A stretch of 64,000 nucleotides of DNA, from the NCBI RefSeq assembly GCF_001590685.1, contig NZ_CP014616.1:2975001-3039000 (forward strand). Reading direction: 5' to 3'. Positions 35,144-43,449 of this stretch are shown one piece after another. Numbering within the stretch: position 1 is the stretch's first letter; every line of letters starts with the position of its first letter. The DNA comes from Sporosarcina psychrophila (GTDB taxonomy: Bacteria; Bacillota; Bacilli; Bacillales_A; Planococcaceae). The position numbers and the translations under genes were made by a program. A model generated the notes under the pieces. That model did no database searches and was not told where the DNA came from. It was given only the letters and a program-made list of their open reading frames with translations.

Positions 35144-35926
35144 TCATTTCAAATAAAATAATCCGCCATTGATGATGTCAATTTTAATTCTCGCTTCGTA
35201 TTGTTGGTCCATCGCTTCTTTCTCAATCTCATAACAATCCGGTTTATTTTCCACCCCTTCATAGAAGTATTCTAATACCCTGCGATCCTTTTGCCATCTT
35301 AACTTCGCTTCTTCAGCCCATGTATGATCTGCTTTTTGTATAAAGTTGTCAATTATCCCATCCAATCGTTCGAGGGCACGAATGGGTTTGATAATATAGG
35401 GCAAATTAAAGGTGTTTTCTGACATAGCCGTATCTAAGTCCACTGTGCTTAACAATTCCTGAAACCCCTCTTTCACCTGGCCCGTCATTAAGTTTATACC
35501 TAACGAATGAAGAATTTCCTTCGTTTGATCGCTGTAATATGATATTTTATAATTAACAGCTAACCAAGGTGTTAATATGGTTTGCGTTCCAAGTTTATCT
35601 GCTACCCGTTCATACATCTGGACATATGAACCCATCTCTTTTGTTGCTTCAAACAGTTGACTGAGCCGTGGGGAACCGAAGTGTATAACTTCCCCTTTAA
35701 CGTCTTCAACAAGCCTATTTTTATCAGTGATAAAAGTTAGTTGTGCTGGACTGGGCACGCCATCTGTACTCTCTAAGTATTTCCAATAATATGGTCTATT
35801 CATAATTTTTTTATCCATATCAACCGTTAATTGAACATTGATATAATGATCATTGTCATTTACTATTTGGCAATGGTTTTCATTAAAAAACTGCAGTAAA
35901 TAACTGTGAATTTGTTGTGGGTACAT
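35144..35926 (-). CDS. yqhG: YqhG-family protein
   Basis: This 260-residue cytoplasmic protein matches the Bacillus YqhG family in length, in the opening MYPQQIHSYLLQFFNEN and in its pairing with a SNF2-type helicase gene. The function of YqhG is unknown. The gene begins 35 bp after the helicase stop and ends before a strong terminator, so the two form an operon as in B. subtilis, where the pair sits beside the glycine-cleavage gcvT operon; that neighbour is not seen here. AGGAGGAATT precedes the ATG. Confidence 0.8.
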   Translation of the reverse strand: MYPQQIHSYLLQFFNENHCQIVNDNDHYINVQLTVDMDKKIMNRPYYWKYLESTDGVPSPAQLTFITDKNRLVEDVKGEVIHFGSPRLSQLFEATKEMGSYVQMYERVADKLGTQTILTPWLAVNYKISYYSDQTKEILHSLGINLMTGQVKEGFQELLSTVDLDTAMSENTFNLPYIIKPIRALERLDGIIDNFIQKADHTWAEEAKLRWQKDRRVLEYFYEGVENKPDCYEIEKEAMDQQYEARIKIDIINGGLFYLK

Positions 35927-35961
35927 GTAATTCCTCCTTCAATTCCCCAAGCTCTTTCACC

Positions 35962-37494
35962 TCAAATGGACTCTTTAAAAGCAGATAAAATATCATCCAA
36001 CTCACCCACTACTTGTTCAAAGACCCCAATTTTAACATGAAGTAAATCCAATATTTGGTCTTCGATTGTATTCTGAATGGCTAAATTATAAATATGAACG
36101 TCATGCTCTTGCCCTAACCGATGGACACGTCCAATGCGTTGCTCTAACTTCATGGGGTTCCAAGGTAAATCATAGTTAATGACGTGATGACAAAATTGTA
36201 GATTAATCCCTTCACTGCCGGATTCCGTCGCAATTAGCACCTGCGCTTGTTCTTTAAACAGCTGCTTCATCCACTCCCGTTTATTCTTATTGAATTGTCC
36301 GTTAAAAGGGACGCTTGTGATTCCTTTTGACTGTAAATACCATTGCAAATAGGTTTGACTTGCTCGATATTCGGTAAAGAGTATAACCTTATCATTTGCC
36401 TGAGTAATAATTTCATAAGCTTTTTCTGCTTTTGAATTTATGTCTAGTCCCATCAACTTTTGAATAATTCCTTCCATATAAGAAATGTCTTCTGGTTTAA
36501 TGCATTTTTGAAGCATGTTAGTTAACGTTAAGCATGTAGCTTCCTTACTGCTGCACATTTCCCTTTGCAGCGTTATCATAGAGAAGGCATCCGAGAAAAC
36601 GGGACAAACATTTTTAAGTTCTGAAATCAGATCGTATACTTCTTGTTCTTCTTTCGTAAAATCAATCGGTATTATTTGAACACGACGATTTGTCCATTCA
36701 ATTCCAGTATCCTGCCTTCTATTTCTTACCATCACTTGATTAACCAATTCTTTCAAATAATCGTCGTGTTCCACATTGTGCTTACTCGCGGAAAAAGACG
36801 ATTGAAAGGTTTCGTAATTTCCTAAGTGCCCTGGTTTTAGTAAAGAAATGAGATAGAAGAGTTCAAATACATCATTTTGAATTGGCGTGGCAGTCAACAA
36901 CAAACAAAACTTTTTCTTTAAGTTTTGTACAAACTCATAATTTTTAGTTTTGTGGTTCTTTAATTTATGAGCTTCATCAATGATGATTAAATCATACTCT
37001 TGATCATAGATGTTTTCTTTATGCGGGCTTCTTTTTGCCATATCTATACTCATAACGACAATCGTACAATGGTTTAAATCGTAATTTTTTTTATATTGCA
37101 TCGCTGGAATATGAAATTTTTGGTTCAGTTCTTCAATCCATTGATTGACAAGTGATGCTGGAACCAAAATTAACGCCTTCTTCACAAGGCCTCTGATTAA
37201 ATACTCTTTCAAGATCAAACCAGCTTCGATGGTTTTACCAAGTCCCACTTCATCTGCAAGAATCGCTTTTCCATTCATCCTTTCAATGACCGTTTCCGCC
37301 ACTTTCAATTGATGGGCTAGGGGTGTAAGATTGGGTAAATATTTAGGTGATTGAAGGCCATTAAAATCTGTAATCAAGTTCGTTTTTACCGCCTCATAAC
37401 TCATCCTATATAATGTCCAATTATCCCATGCCTCCCGCTTCTCCAGTCGCTCTGTAAAGCCTTCTTTCCACTCAGACGACCTTTCAATTATCAT
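35962..37494 (-). CDS. yqhH: SNF2-family DEAD/DEAH-box helicase YqhH
   Basis: This 510-residue protein is a SNF2-type ATPase with two RecA-like domains. Motif I is ILADEVGLGKTIEAGLIL, motif II DEAHKLKN, motif III LTATPIQNDVFELFYL, and the C-terminal motifs are ATESGSEGINLQFCHHVINY and MKLEQRIGRVHRLGQ. It is shorter than RapA but of the same class and would remodel protein-nucleic acid complexes by ATP hydrolysis; its target is unknown. ATG 37494 follows GAGGTG; two upstream in-frame starts lie inside that ribosome site. It is first in the yqhH-yqhG operon. Confidence 0.88.
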   Translation of the reverse strand: MIIERSSEWKEGFTERLEKREAWDNWTLYRMSYEAVKTNLITDFNGLQSPKYLPNLTPLAHQLKVAETVIERMNGKAILADEVGLGKTIEAGLILKEYLIRGLVKKALILVPASLVNQWIEELNQKFHIPAMQYKKNYDLNHCTIVVMSIDMAKRSPHKENIYDQEYDLIIIDEAHKLKNHKTKNYEFVQNLKKKFCLLLTATPIQNDVFELFYLISLLKPGHLGNYETFQSSFSASKHNVEHDDYLKELVNQVMVRNRRQDTGIEWTNRRVQIIPIDFTKEEQEVYDLISELKNVCPVFSDAFSMITLQREMCSSKEATCLTLTNMLQKCIKPEDISYMEGIIQKLMGLDINSKAEKAYEIITQANDKVILFTEYRASQTYLQWYLQSKGITSVPFNGQFNKNKREWMKQLFKEQAQVLIATESGSEGINLQFCHHVINYDLPWNPMKLEQRIGRVHRLGQEHDVHIYNLAIQNTIEDQILDLLHVKIGVFEQVVGELDDILSAFKESI

Positions 37495-37604
37495 AACCAT
37501 CACCTCATTATCACTTTTTCTTTCTCATTAGGTTGTCCCAAAAAGAAGTTCCTATGTTTATTGAATTGAAGTTCGAATTTCAGACGTAATTTTTATTGAA
37601 AATT

Positions 37605-37651
37605 CAAAAAGACATGAAACGCTTAACCCTAAAGGTCAAACATTCCATGTC
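37605..37651 (-). terminator. Imperfect terminator hairpin downstream of the SurA-like gene
   Basis: GACATG (37611-37616) pairs with CATGTC (37646-37651) with further imperfect pairing inward; on the minus strand TTTTTGAATTTTC follows. It lies about 85 bp beyond the lipoprotein stop. Confidence 0.55.
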
Positions 37652-37735
37652 CTATTGTTTTATTCATAAAGGTTTCCGAAGTATACACCTGGTTCGTGAA
37701 TCCTTTTTATCAGTACTTGTTTACACCTAAATGAG

Positions 37736-38536
37736 TTAAATTTTTAACTCTATTTTAGCATCTTCTTTTAGCTCTTCAACATGTTTAGCAAGTAACTTCT
37801 GTTGTTGTTCTTGATTAATCATTTCTTGGATTTGTTCACTTACTTCTTTAAGCGGTGGCATCTCTTGTCCCGCTTCTTTTGATGAAGACGCAGCTTGATC
37901 GTAGTATTCTTTAATTTCTTTATCCGATACTTTTTTCGCTGGAGCTATCTTATCTTGGTACTTTCCAGATATGATTAAATCCGCGATTTGTTCTTTCAAT
38001 GTTTTTACATCCATGCTTTGAGCTTTGAGCGCTTTCTTCATTTCTTTTTCGCCGCCAAATTGCTTTTCAAATACTGAATACTCTTTATCAATTTCAGATG
38101 CAGATGCTTTTATTTCAGCTTCCTTTGCTTTTTGAAGAATCAATGCCTGATTAATAAGCATATCAAGTGCTTGCATTTTTACTTGTTCCGCTGATTCTTT
38201 GCTCGATGGGTCTTGTCCCATTTCCTGCATTTGACCTTGAATTGATGTCACCGCTGCATTATAGTTCTCACCTTTAAGTTCTTCCTTATTTACAACAGCC
38301 ACAATCTTCTTGTCGTCCACTTGCTGTTCAGCTAGCTTCTCTTGCATCTCTTTTGCAGATGCTTGTTGCTCTTTTGTAGCTTCTGGTTCATTAGTATCTT
38401 CTTGCTTAGTATCTTCTTGTTTGGTTTCTTCTTGAGGCTTTTTATCAGTTGCCGCTTTATCTTCGCCACCGCAAGCAGCTAAACTTAATGCTAGTGCACC
38501 TGCTATAAATGGAACTAGTACTTTTTTGATCTTCAT
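37736..38536 (-). CDS. SurA N-terminal-domain lipoprotein (PrsA-like, no PPIase domain)
   Basis: This 266-residue lipoprotein has a signal peptide ending in lipobox LSLAAC (about residue 22), a low-complexity Glu/Lys/Thr linker (EETKQEDTKQEDTNEPEATK) and a SurA_N-type chaperone domain (about residues 75-260: AVVNKEELKGENYNAAV, ALDMLINQALILQKAKE). The parvulin peptidyl-prolyl isomerase domain found in PrsA is missing, so it should act as an extracytoplasmic holdase on the outer membrane face without isomerase activity. ATG follows GAGGGG. The upstream 300 bp and downstream hairpin indicate a single-gene unit. Confidence 0.85.
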   Translation of the reverse strand: MKIKKVLVPFIAGALALSLAACGGEDKAATDKKPQEETKQEDTKQEDTNEPEATKEQQASAKEMQEKLAEQQVDDKKIVAVVNKEELKGENYNAAVTSIQGQMQEMGQDPSSKESAEQVKMQALDMLINQALILQKAKEAEIKASASEIDKEYSVFEKQFGGEKEMKKALKAQSMDVKTLKEQIADLIISGKYQDKIAPAKKVSDKEIKEYYDQAASSSKEAGQEMPPLKEVSEQIQEMINQEQQQKLLAKHVEELKEDAKIELKI

Positions 38537-38830
38537 ATCATGTAAACCCCTCTCAAATCTGCCGCTCTTTATTTCTTAAGCTTAGTTTGTATCTTAACGA
38601 ACATTCATCAAAAGATAAACCCATATCCCTCCACGACACCGAATTGTCACCTGCATGTCATTTAGCAATTACTACAAACGCCTATTAGACACAGATCTAT
38701 CGAAATACTGTCATTGAATTATTACAAGGTCAAGTTACGTAAAGTTTGCACATTTTCAATCTAATTTGCTCTATTCATTGGATTTTCACTACAGAGGTAT
38801 AGTACATCTACTCTAGAAATCGGGAATTTA

Positions 38831-39335
38831 ACTATATATGTTGAATTAAAGAGTCCCATTGAATCTGCTGTGGCGCTCAATAATAAGAGAGTTGTAATTC
38901 GGGGTGTGGATTGTAGAACGCTTGGCGCTTTGGGGATGTCTTACGGCTTCGGCAACCCCTTTGCCGCGCCTGCGCTAGGGTGTTCATTATCGAGAGAAAT
39001 GTGATTTTGAGATGTATATGGAGAGACTTTAATGTGATTACTATTTCATACTAATTATAGTCAAGAAATCCGCAATCTGGGTTGCGGACTTCATCACAGC
39101 TAATGAAATGCGCTTTCTCACATAGACCATCCAGCGAAGGCGCGTCTTCGTGGTAGCCGGAGCGATAAGACTGAAAGCGTTCTTCTTTCTGGCTTATCGC
39201 GGGAGGCATCCACAAAGCGTCGAAGCGGTATTAGTGGTAATCCTAATTCATTCCAAATACTAAGGCTTTTTCAGTGGCCTCCCAAAAGCCCTTATAAAGC
39301 GCATACGCCGTATTCATTTGTTCAACATATATAGC
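38831..39335. repeat. Family 1 MITE-like element, copy B (505 bp, fullest copy)
   Basis: Ends ACTATATATGTTGAA (38831-38845) and TTCAACATATATAGC (39321-39335) are inverted. The body matches copy C at 57.9 kb in the opposite orientation nearly throughout (for example GAGAGTTGTAATTCGGGGTG, GATTTTGAGATGTA, TCCAGCGAAGGCGCG, GAAAGCGC). No protein is encoded. The gap 38537-38830 before it shows nothing else. Confidence 0.7.
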
Positions 39336-39546
39336 ACAAAATAAAAACCATGAACATGAAGAAAAATACACACTAACAGTTACTAACACCATTCATCCTC
39401 TCCGGGTTGTGGTTGAAGCTGCCCCATACTTCATATGGTGAATATTGTGTATTTCAAAGTACTCATTTATAATTAACTTATGCAAATTTTTACTTACCCA
39501 TAAAAACTACAATCTGATTTTTTTCAAATTGTTAAGAGGAGGAAAT

Positions 39547-39918
39547 ATGAAACTAGGAGCATTCTCTTCAAGTCTAAGTGTAAAAGACATTCATAAATCA
39601 AAAGCATTTTACGAAAACCTGGGATTTCAAGTGTTTGGAGGGGATATAACCCACAACTGGCTTATTATGAAGAATGAAAGTTGCATAATAGGACTATTCC
39701 AAGGAATGTTTGAAAAAAACATTCTGACTTTTAATCCAGGCTGGAATGAAAATGCCGAAAATCTCGATTCGTTTACGGATATACGAGACCTTCAAAAACA
39801 TCTTAAAGCAAAAGGAATTAAAATGTTGACTGAAGCAGATGAGTCAAGCGTAGGTCCTGCGAGTTTTACAATTGAAGATCCAGATGGGAATTCCATTCTT
39901 GTAGATCAACACGTTTAA
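39547..39918 (+). CDS. VOC-superfamily (glyoxalase/bleomycin-resistance-like) protein
   Basis: This 123-residue protein has the vicinal oxygen chelate fold: the first half [20 protein letters not shown] with LGFQVFGG, and the second half ending [17 protein letters not shown], the typical VOC C-terminus. Metal ligand positions are not complete, so enzyme activity cannot be stated and it may be a binding protein. The start at ATG 39547 follows GAGGAGGAAAT; the frame extends upstream to 39445 but no ribosome site supports that. It is a single-gene unit ending before a shared terminator. Confidence 0.8.
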   Translation: MKLGAFSSSLSVKDIHKSKAFYENLGFQVFGGDITHNWLIMKNESCIIGLFQGMFEKNILTFNPGWNENAENLDSFTDIRDLQKHLKAKGIKMLTEADESSVGPASFTIEDPDGNSILVDQHV

Positions 39919-40033
39919 TGAAGAGCTAATAACGTTTCAAGGAACTTTAGACTGATTTTATGACCACCCATTTCACTTCTTATATAGACACTTAAAACGA
40001 AAAGGGATACATCGAGTGATTATTTCTTAAGTT

Positions 40034-40088
40034 AAAAAAACACTGGAAACCCATCTATGTTCTGCCGATGGATTTCCAGTGTTTTTTT
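40034..40088. terminator. Bidirectional terminator (hairpin family copy 3)
   Basis: CACTGGAAA (40041-40049) pairs with TTTCCAGTG (40073-40081), with A7 before and T7 after. It lies between the convergent VOC and dehydrogenase genes and shares its CGATGGATTTCC arm with copies 1 and 2. Confidence 0.8.
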
Positions 40089-40191
40089 CGGAACATCAGT
40101 AAAGTGAAATGATGATGTGTTCCTCTGTAAAGTAAATTCATTATGGGTTGAACTTTCAGGATGCTCCTCTTGCACACAACATACCCAAAAT

Positions 40192-41169
40192 TTATTTTCC
40201 GACGGGATCTATTGGTTCTTTCCCCGTTAAAACAGCTACTAAATTCTCTGCCGCTCGCATCGCCATTGCCGCTTCCGTTCTCGCTGTAGCAGATCCGATG
40301 TGAGGGACTGTCACGACATTCGACATTTGAAGTAATGGATTAGTTGGATCCACAGGCTCTTTTTCGAATACATCCAGTCCTGCTCCATGAATTTCTCCGT
40401 TTTGCAAAGCATGAATAAGCGCTTGTTCATCGACAGTCTGACCGCGAGATATATTTATGAAAACAGCAGATTTCTTCATCAATTTGAATTCCTCTTTACC
40501 AATGATTTGGAACGTTTCAGACGTAAGAGGTGTCATCAACACAATATAGTCGGCACGTGTTAACAGTGACGTCAAATCGCAATACTCCGTACCATACTTC
40601 TCTTCAGCTTCCGGTTTTCTATTCCGATTAAAATAAAGAACATCCATATTAAATCCGAATTTTGCTCTTCTCGCAATCGCTTCTCCAATTCGCCCCATCC
40701 CAATAATGCCTAACGTGGTACTATGTACATCTTTCCCATAGATTTCGCGATAATTTGTCGTCGGTTTCCAGCTTCCCTCTTTGACGAATCGATCCAACTC
40801 AGTGATACGTCTAGCTGTGGATAAAATGAGGGCAAATGCTAAATCTGCAACTGTTTCATCCAATACATATGGCGTATTGGTTCCAATTACATTTCGTTTA
40901 GTCATAGCGTCTACATCAAAATTATTGTAACCAACAGATACGTTACTAATGACTTTTAGGTGAGGGGCGTGATTCAGTAACTCCTCATCAATTCTTCCAA
41001 CCATACTGCTACCCCCAGTATATAACCCTTCAACATCAGCAATTTCCTCTAACAGAACATCCCTCGGAGTTCGCCCATCGCCATGCCATTCACGAATATC
41101 ACAATACTGAGCCATATAGTCTTTCACTTGGTCAGGTATAGAATATGTTGAATAAATTTTTGGTTTCAC
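40192..41169 (-). CDS. D-isomer 2-hydroxyacid dehydrogenase (glyoxylate/hydroxypyruvate reductase type)
   Basis: This 325-residue NAD(P)-dependent enzyme has the family nucleotide fold LGIIGMGRIGEAIARRA, the substrate loop SVGYNNFDVDAM, the catalytic arginine in NISRGQTVDEQAL, glutamate in GLDVFEKEPVDP and histidine in VPHIGSATART. It should reduce glyoxylate, hydroxypyruvate or 2-ketogluconate; Arg/Ser in FNRNRKPE after the Rossmann strand suggests a preference for NADPH, which is inference. The start is GTG 41169 behind GTAGGGGGA. The gene stands alone, with a convergent terminator downstream. Confidence 0.88.
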   Translation of the reverse strand: MKPKIYSTYSIPDQVKDYMAQYCDIREWHGDGRTPRDVLLEEIADVEGLYTGGSSMVGRIDEELLNHAPHLKVISNVSVGYNNFDVDAMTKRNVIGTNTPYVLDETVADLAFALILSTARRITELDRFVKEGSWKPTTNYREIYGKDVHSTTLGIIGMGRIGEAIARRAKFGFNMDVLYFNRNRKPEAEEKYGTEYCDLTSLLTRADYIVLMTPLTSETFQIIGKEEFKLMKKSAVFINISRGQTVDEQALIHALQNGEIHGAGLDVFEKEPVDPTNPLLQMSNVVTVPHIGSATARTEAAMAMRAAENLVAVLTGKEPIDPVGK

Positions 41170-41419
41170 TTTTCATTCCCCCTACTATTCACTAGCTTCT
41201 AACTCCATTGTGCCATAGTTTACAATCTTCGGCACGTGAAATTCCATAGTGTCAGTTGCCTTTGCAAGAAACTATCGTAACTATCTAAACTTTCATGATT
41301 TATTACTGTAGGTACCTGCAATAGTTCGAATTATGATCGCAACTTAAGTAATTCTGCATCATCTACGGAAAGTTTTGCCATAATAACTGCTTTTTTCACT
41401 TGAATAGTGTAGGCACGCG

Positions 41420-41568
41420 ACAGGCTACTAGCCACAATAAGACTCCTTATAAATATGTCATGAATAGGTAGTCGAAAGCGGGCCGAAAATAGTGCAGTGA
41501 AAATGAAGGTCATCAAGCCCCACTCACCAGTTTTTTATGCAAATAAATGGTTAACCAACAGACGTGAT
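41420..41568. repeat. Family 2 repeat, copy delta (inverted)
   Basis: Read on the minus strand from 41568, TCACGTCTGTTGGTTAACC and then GGGCTTGATGACCTTCATTT, CACTGCACTATTTTCGGCCC and GCTTTCGACTA match 46994-47107 almost base for base over more than 100 bp, and similarity continues to the GGCTAG that begins a tiny reading frame in both copies. Confidence 0.65.
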
Positions 41569-41622
41569 GTTGTAATAAAGAATCCTCCCAACAAAGCTTG
41601 GCCTCAGTAGACGTCTTCGCTG
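41567..41622. repeat. Family 1 repeat fragment, copy E
   Basis: GATGTTGTAATAAAGAATCC followed by CCCAACAAAGCTTGGC matches the left part of copy A (21406-21445). No right end is found, so it is a remnant abutting the family 2 copy. Confidence 0.45.
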
Positions 41623-41818
41623 GACATTATATAGAATCAGTAGTTCAATTTATGTAGAATAGTCGCATGAACAAATTTATACAGTATAGTAATACCAATT
41701 CATCGATATATATTCCCCATTTTACTTATGATTAATTAAGGCTGTTTTCGCATAGATTGTTGCTTTTTGACCATACTGTTAAAAGGTTGATACAATACGG
41801 TTAAGAAGGCATTCAAGT

Positions 41819-42829
41819 ATGTGGACAGATGTATATGAAGACTTCAGCGACTTAACCAAATTGGAGCAATTGGCGTTGTTTGAAGCAATGAAACAAGACT
41901 TATTTCCAGATGACCCGGATAAAATCACATCACTACTTAAAAGCATTCGTGAAGCACGCTTTGCTTCTGGTTTGGGTTGCGTCCATTGTGGGAGTACGTC
42001 AGTCAAACGTAATGGCAAATATCGCTCAAGACAACGGTACCTGTGTAGTGACTGCGGGAAATCGTTTAACGACATGACCAACACGCCATTTTCAGGCTCA
42101 CGTTACCCCGAAAAGTGGGTCAAATACATTGAGCTGATGGTGGAAGGCTATACACTGCCAAAAATTGCTGAACGCCTACAAATTCATCTCTCTACGGCTT
42201 TTTACTGGAGACATAAAATCTTGAATGCATTAGGAAGCCAAGGCTTTAATCAACTACAAGGTATCGTTGAAAGTGATGAAACCTTCTTTCGTGAGTCTAT
42301 GAAAGGAAATGAAATCCCCCATAGAAAGGCGAAGAAGCTTGGAGAGAAAGATGAAAAACGGGGAATTTCCAACCTAAAAATTGCCGTTGTAGTCGCACAA
42401 GACCGAAATGGAAGTGTGGTTGCTCGTATTGCGGGAAGAGGTCGCCCAAAAGCCGAAGAAATTGACACGGTGATAGGTGAATACATTCACCCATCTGCTT
42501 TGCTATGTACAGACACAGCTACGAACTATAAGATGTTCGCAAAAATAAAAGGACTCAAGCACGAAACGGTGAATGAACGACAAAAACAACAACGTGTTAA
42601 GAAGGGTATCTATCACATCCAACACGTAAACAACTTCCACAATCGTTTAAAGTCTTGGATGGTACGTTTTCAAGGAGTTGCCACCAAGTACCTTGACAAC
42701 TACCTTTACTGGTTCCGCTGGCTTGACCTCGGCAAGAATTTATCATTTGAGAATCGGGTAGGGCAAATGCTTATTTCAGCGTGTCAAAAATCCAATCATA
42801 CAACGGTAGCAATGTTGAAAACAACGTAA
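41819..42829 (+). CDS. IS1595-family (ISXO2-like) transposase
   Basis: This 336-residue transposase has an N-terminal zinc ribbon CVHCGSTSVKRNGK...YLCSDCGKSF (C54, C57, C76, C79), a helix-turn-helix (GYTLPKIAERLQIHLSTAFYW) and an ISXO2-type catalytic domain with D153 (ESDETFF), D232 (CTDTATNY) and N/H in HVNNFHNRLKSWM (N271/N272, H274), the DDN(H) pattern of this family in place of DDE. No frameshift or stop is seen and both element ends are intact, so it may be active. AAGAAGG precedes the ATG. Confidence 0.93.
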   Translation: MWTDVYEDFSDLTKLEQLALFEAMKQDLFPDDPDKITSLLKSIREARFASGLGCVHCGSTSVKRNGKYRSRQRYLCSDCGKSFNDMTNTPFSGSRYPEKWVKYIELMVEGYTLPKIAERLQIHLSTAFYWRHKILNALGSQGFNQLQGIVESDETFFRESMKGNEIPHRKAKKLGEKDEKRGISNLKIAVVVAQDRNGSVVARIAGRGRPKAEEIDTVIGEYIHPSALLCTDTATNYKMFAKIKGLKHETVNERQKQQRVKKGIYHIQHVNNFHNRLKSWMVRFQGVATKYLDNYLYWFRWLDLGKNLSFENRVGQMLISACQKSNHTTVAMLKTT

Positions 42830-42860
42830 AAAAAGACCAATTTAATTGGTCCCATGGAAC

Positions 42861-43214
42861 TTAGCGGGTAACGCTGAACGAACCATGATTTTGTAACCAT
42901 TTATCAATTGCTTGTTTGGAAAAGTATAACGTGCCATTAATCTGTATATACGGAAGTTCACTTGATGTACTGTTTTCTCCAGATGGAATTGGTCCCAACA
43001 TGCTAACATCTTCCTCGCTCAAACCTAAATAAATAGCTAACTCACTCTTATTAAAAAATTGTGGTTTTATTACTTCTTTTTCTTTTTCAGTTTTTAGTGA
43101 AACTTCTTTAACACTGGTTGAATTTTCTCTTAATTCGTTAGTGATTAACCAACTTCCTATCATAAAGGATAACGCCAAACAAAAAATAGATAGTGCTATT
43201 AAGTTGTTTTTCAT
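42861..43214 (-). CDS. IS passenger: membrane-anchored helix-turn-helix (excisionase-like) protein
   Basis: This 117-residue protein starts with one hydrophobic segment (LIALSIFCLALSFMIGSWLI, about residues 5-24), has a polar linker, and ends in an excisionase/MerR-like domain: FFNKSELAIYLGLSEEDV, then LPYIQINGTLYFSKQAIDKWL, the helix-turn-helix 17 pattern. It lies inside the IS1595 element, convergent to the transposase, 31 bp from its stop. It is not needed for transposition in relatives without it, so it is a passenger or an accessory regulator. The hydrophobic segment is not followed by a lipobox, so it is probably a single-pass protein with the DNA-binding-like domain on one side of the membrane; if outside, the fold must do something other than bind DNA. 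Confidence 0.7.
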   Translation of the reverse strand: MKNNLIALSIFCLALSFMIGSWLITNELRENSTSVKEVSLKTEKEKEVIKPQFFNKSELAIYLGLSEEDVSMLGPIPSGENSTSSELPYIQINGTLYFSKQAIDKWLQNHGSFSVTR

Positions 43215-43309
43215 ACTTTACACCCCTTTCGTTTACTTTCTCTTATTCTATACTTTCCCCTCTAAATTTACGCTCTATTAGCAACAATCTTTACGAAAAG
43301 AGCCTTAAT

Positions 43310-43358
43310 TAAAAAGAACTGTCTTCCTAAGTCTGTAAAAAGACCGTAAAGACAGTTC
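43310..43358 (-). terminator. Terminator of the siderophore-binding lipoprotein gene
   Basis: GAACTGTCTT (43316-43325) pairs with AAGACAGTTC (43349-43358); on the minus strand CTTTTTAATTAA follows and the IS1595 insertion begins within that tract. Confidence 0.75.
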
Positions 43359-43449
43359 CCTTTCTTCTTTCGAATTAAAATGGCATTCAGAAGATTTTTT
43401 ATATCACGTCTCGTTTAGACGTTGACCTCTCCTGCTTCTCTTTTCTCCG

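Larger units (their letters stand above)
41740..43304. mobile_element. Intact IS1595-family insertion sequence with passenger gene (1,565 bp)
   Basis: Left end GGCTGTTTTCGCATAGATTG (41740 on) and the complement of the right end GGCTCTTTTCGTAAAGATTG (43304 inward), continuing TTGCT in both, form 25-bp inverted repeats with 3 mismatches. The element is flanked by an 8-bp direct repeat TTAATTAA (41732-41739 and 43305-43312), the target-duplication size known for IS1595 elements. Inside are the transposase (plus strand) and a convergent small gene. The insertion lies in the T-tract just past the terminator of the 43450 gene. Confidence 0.92.
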
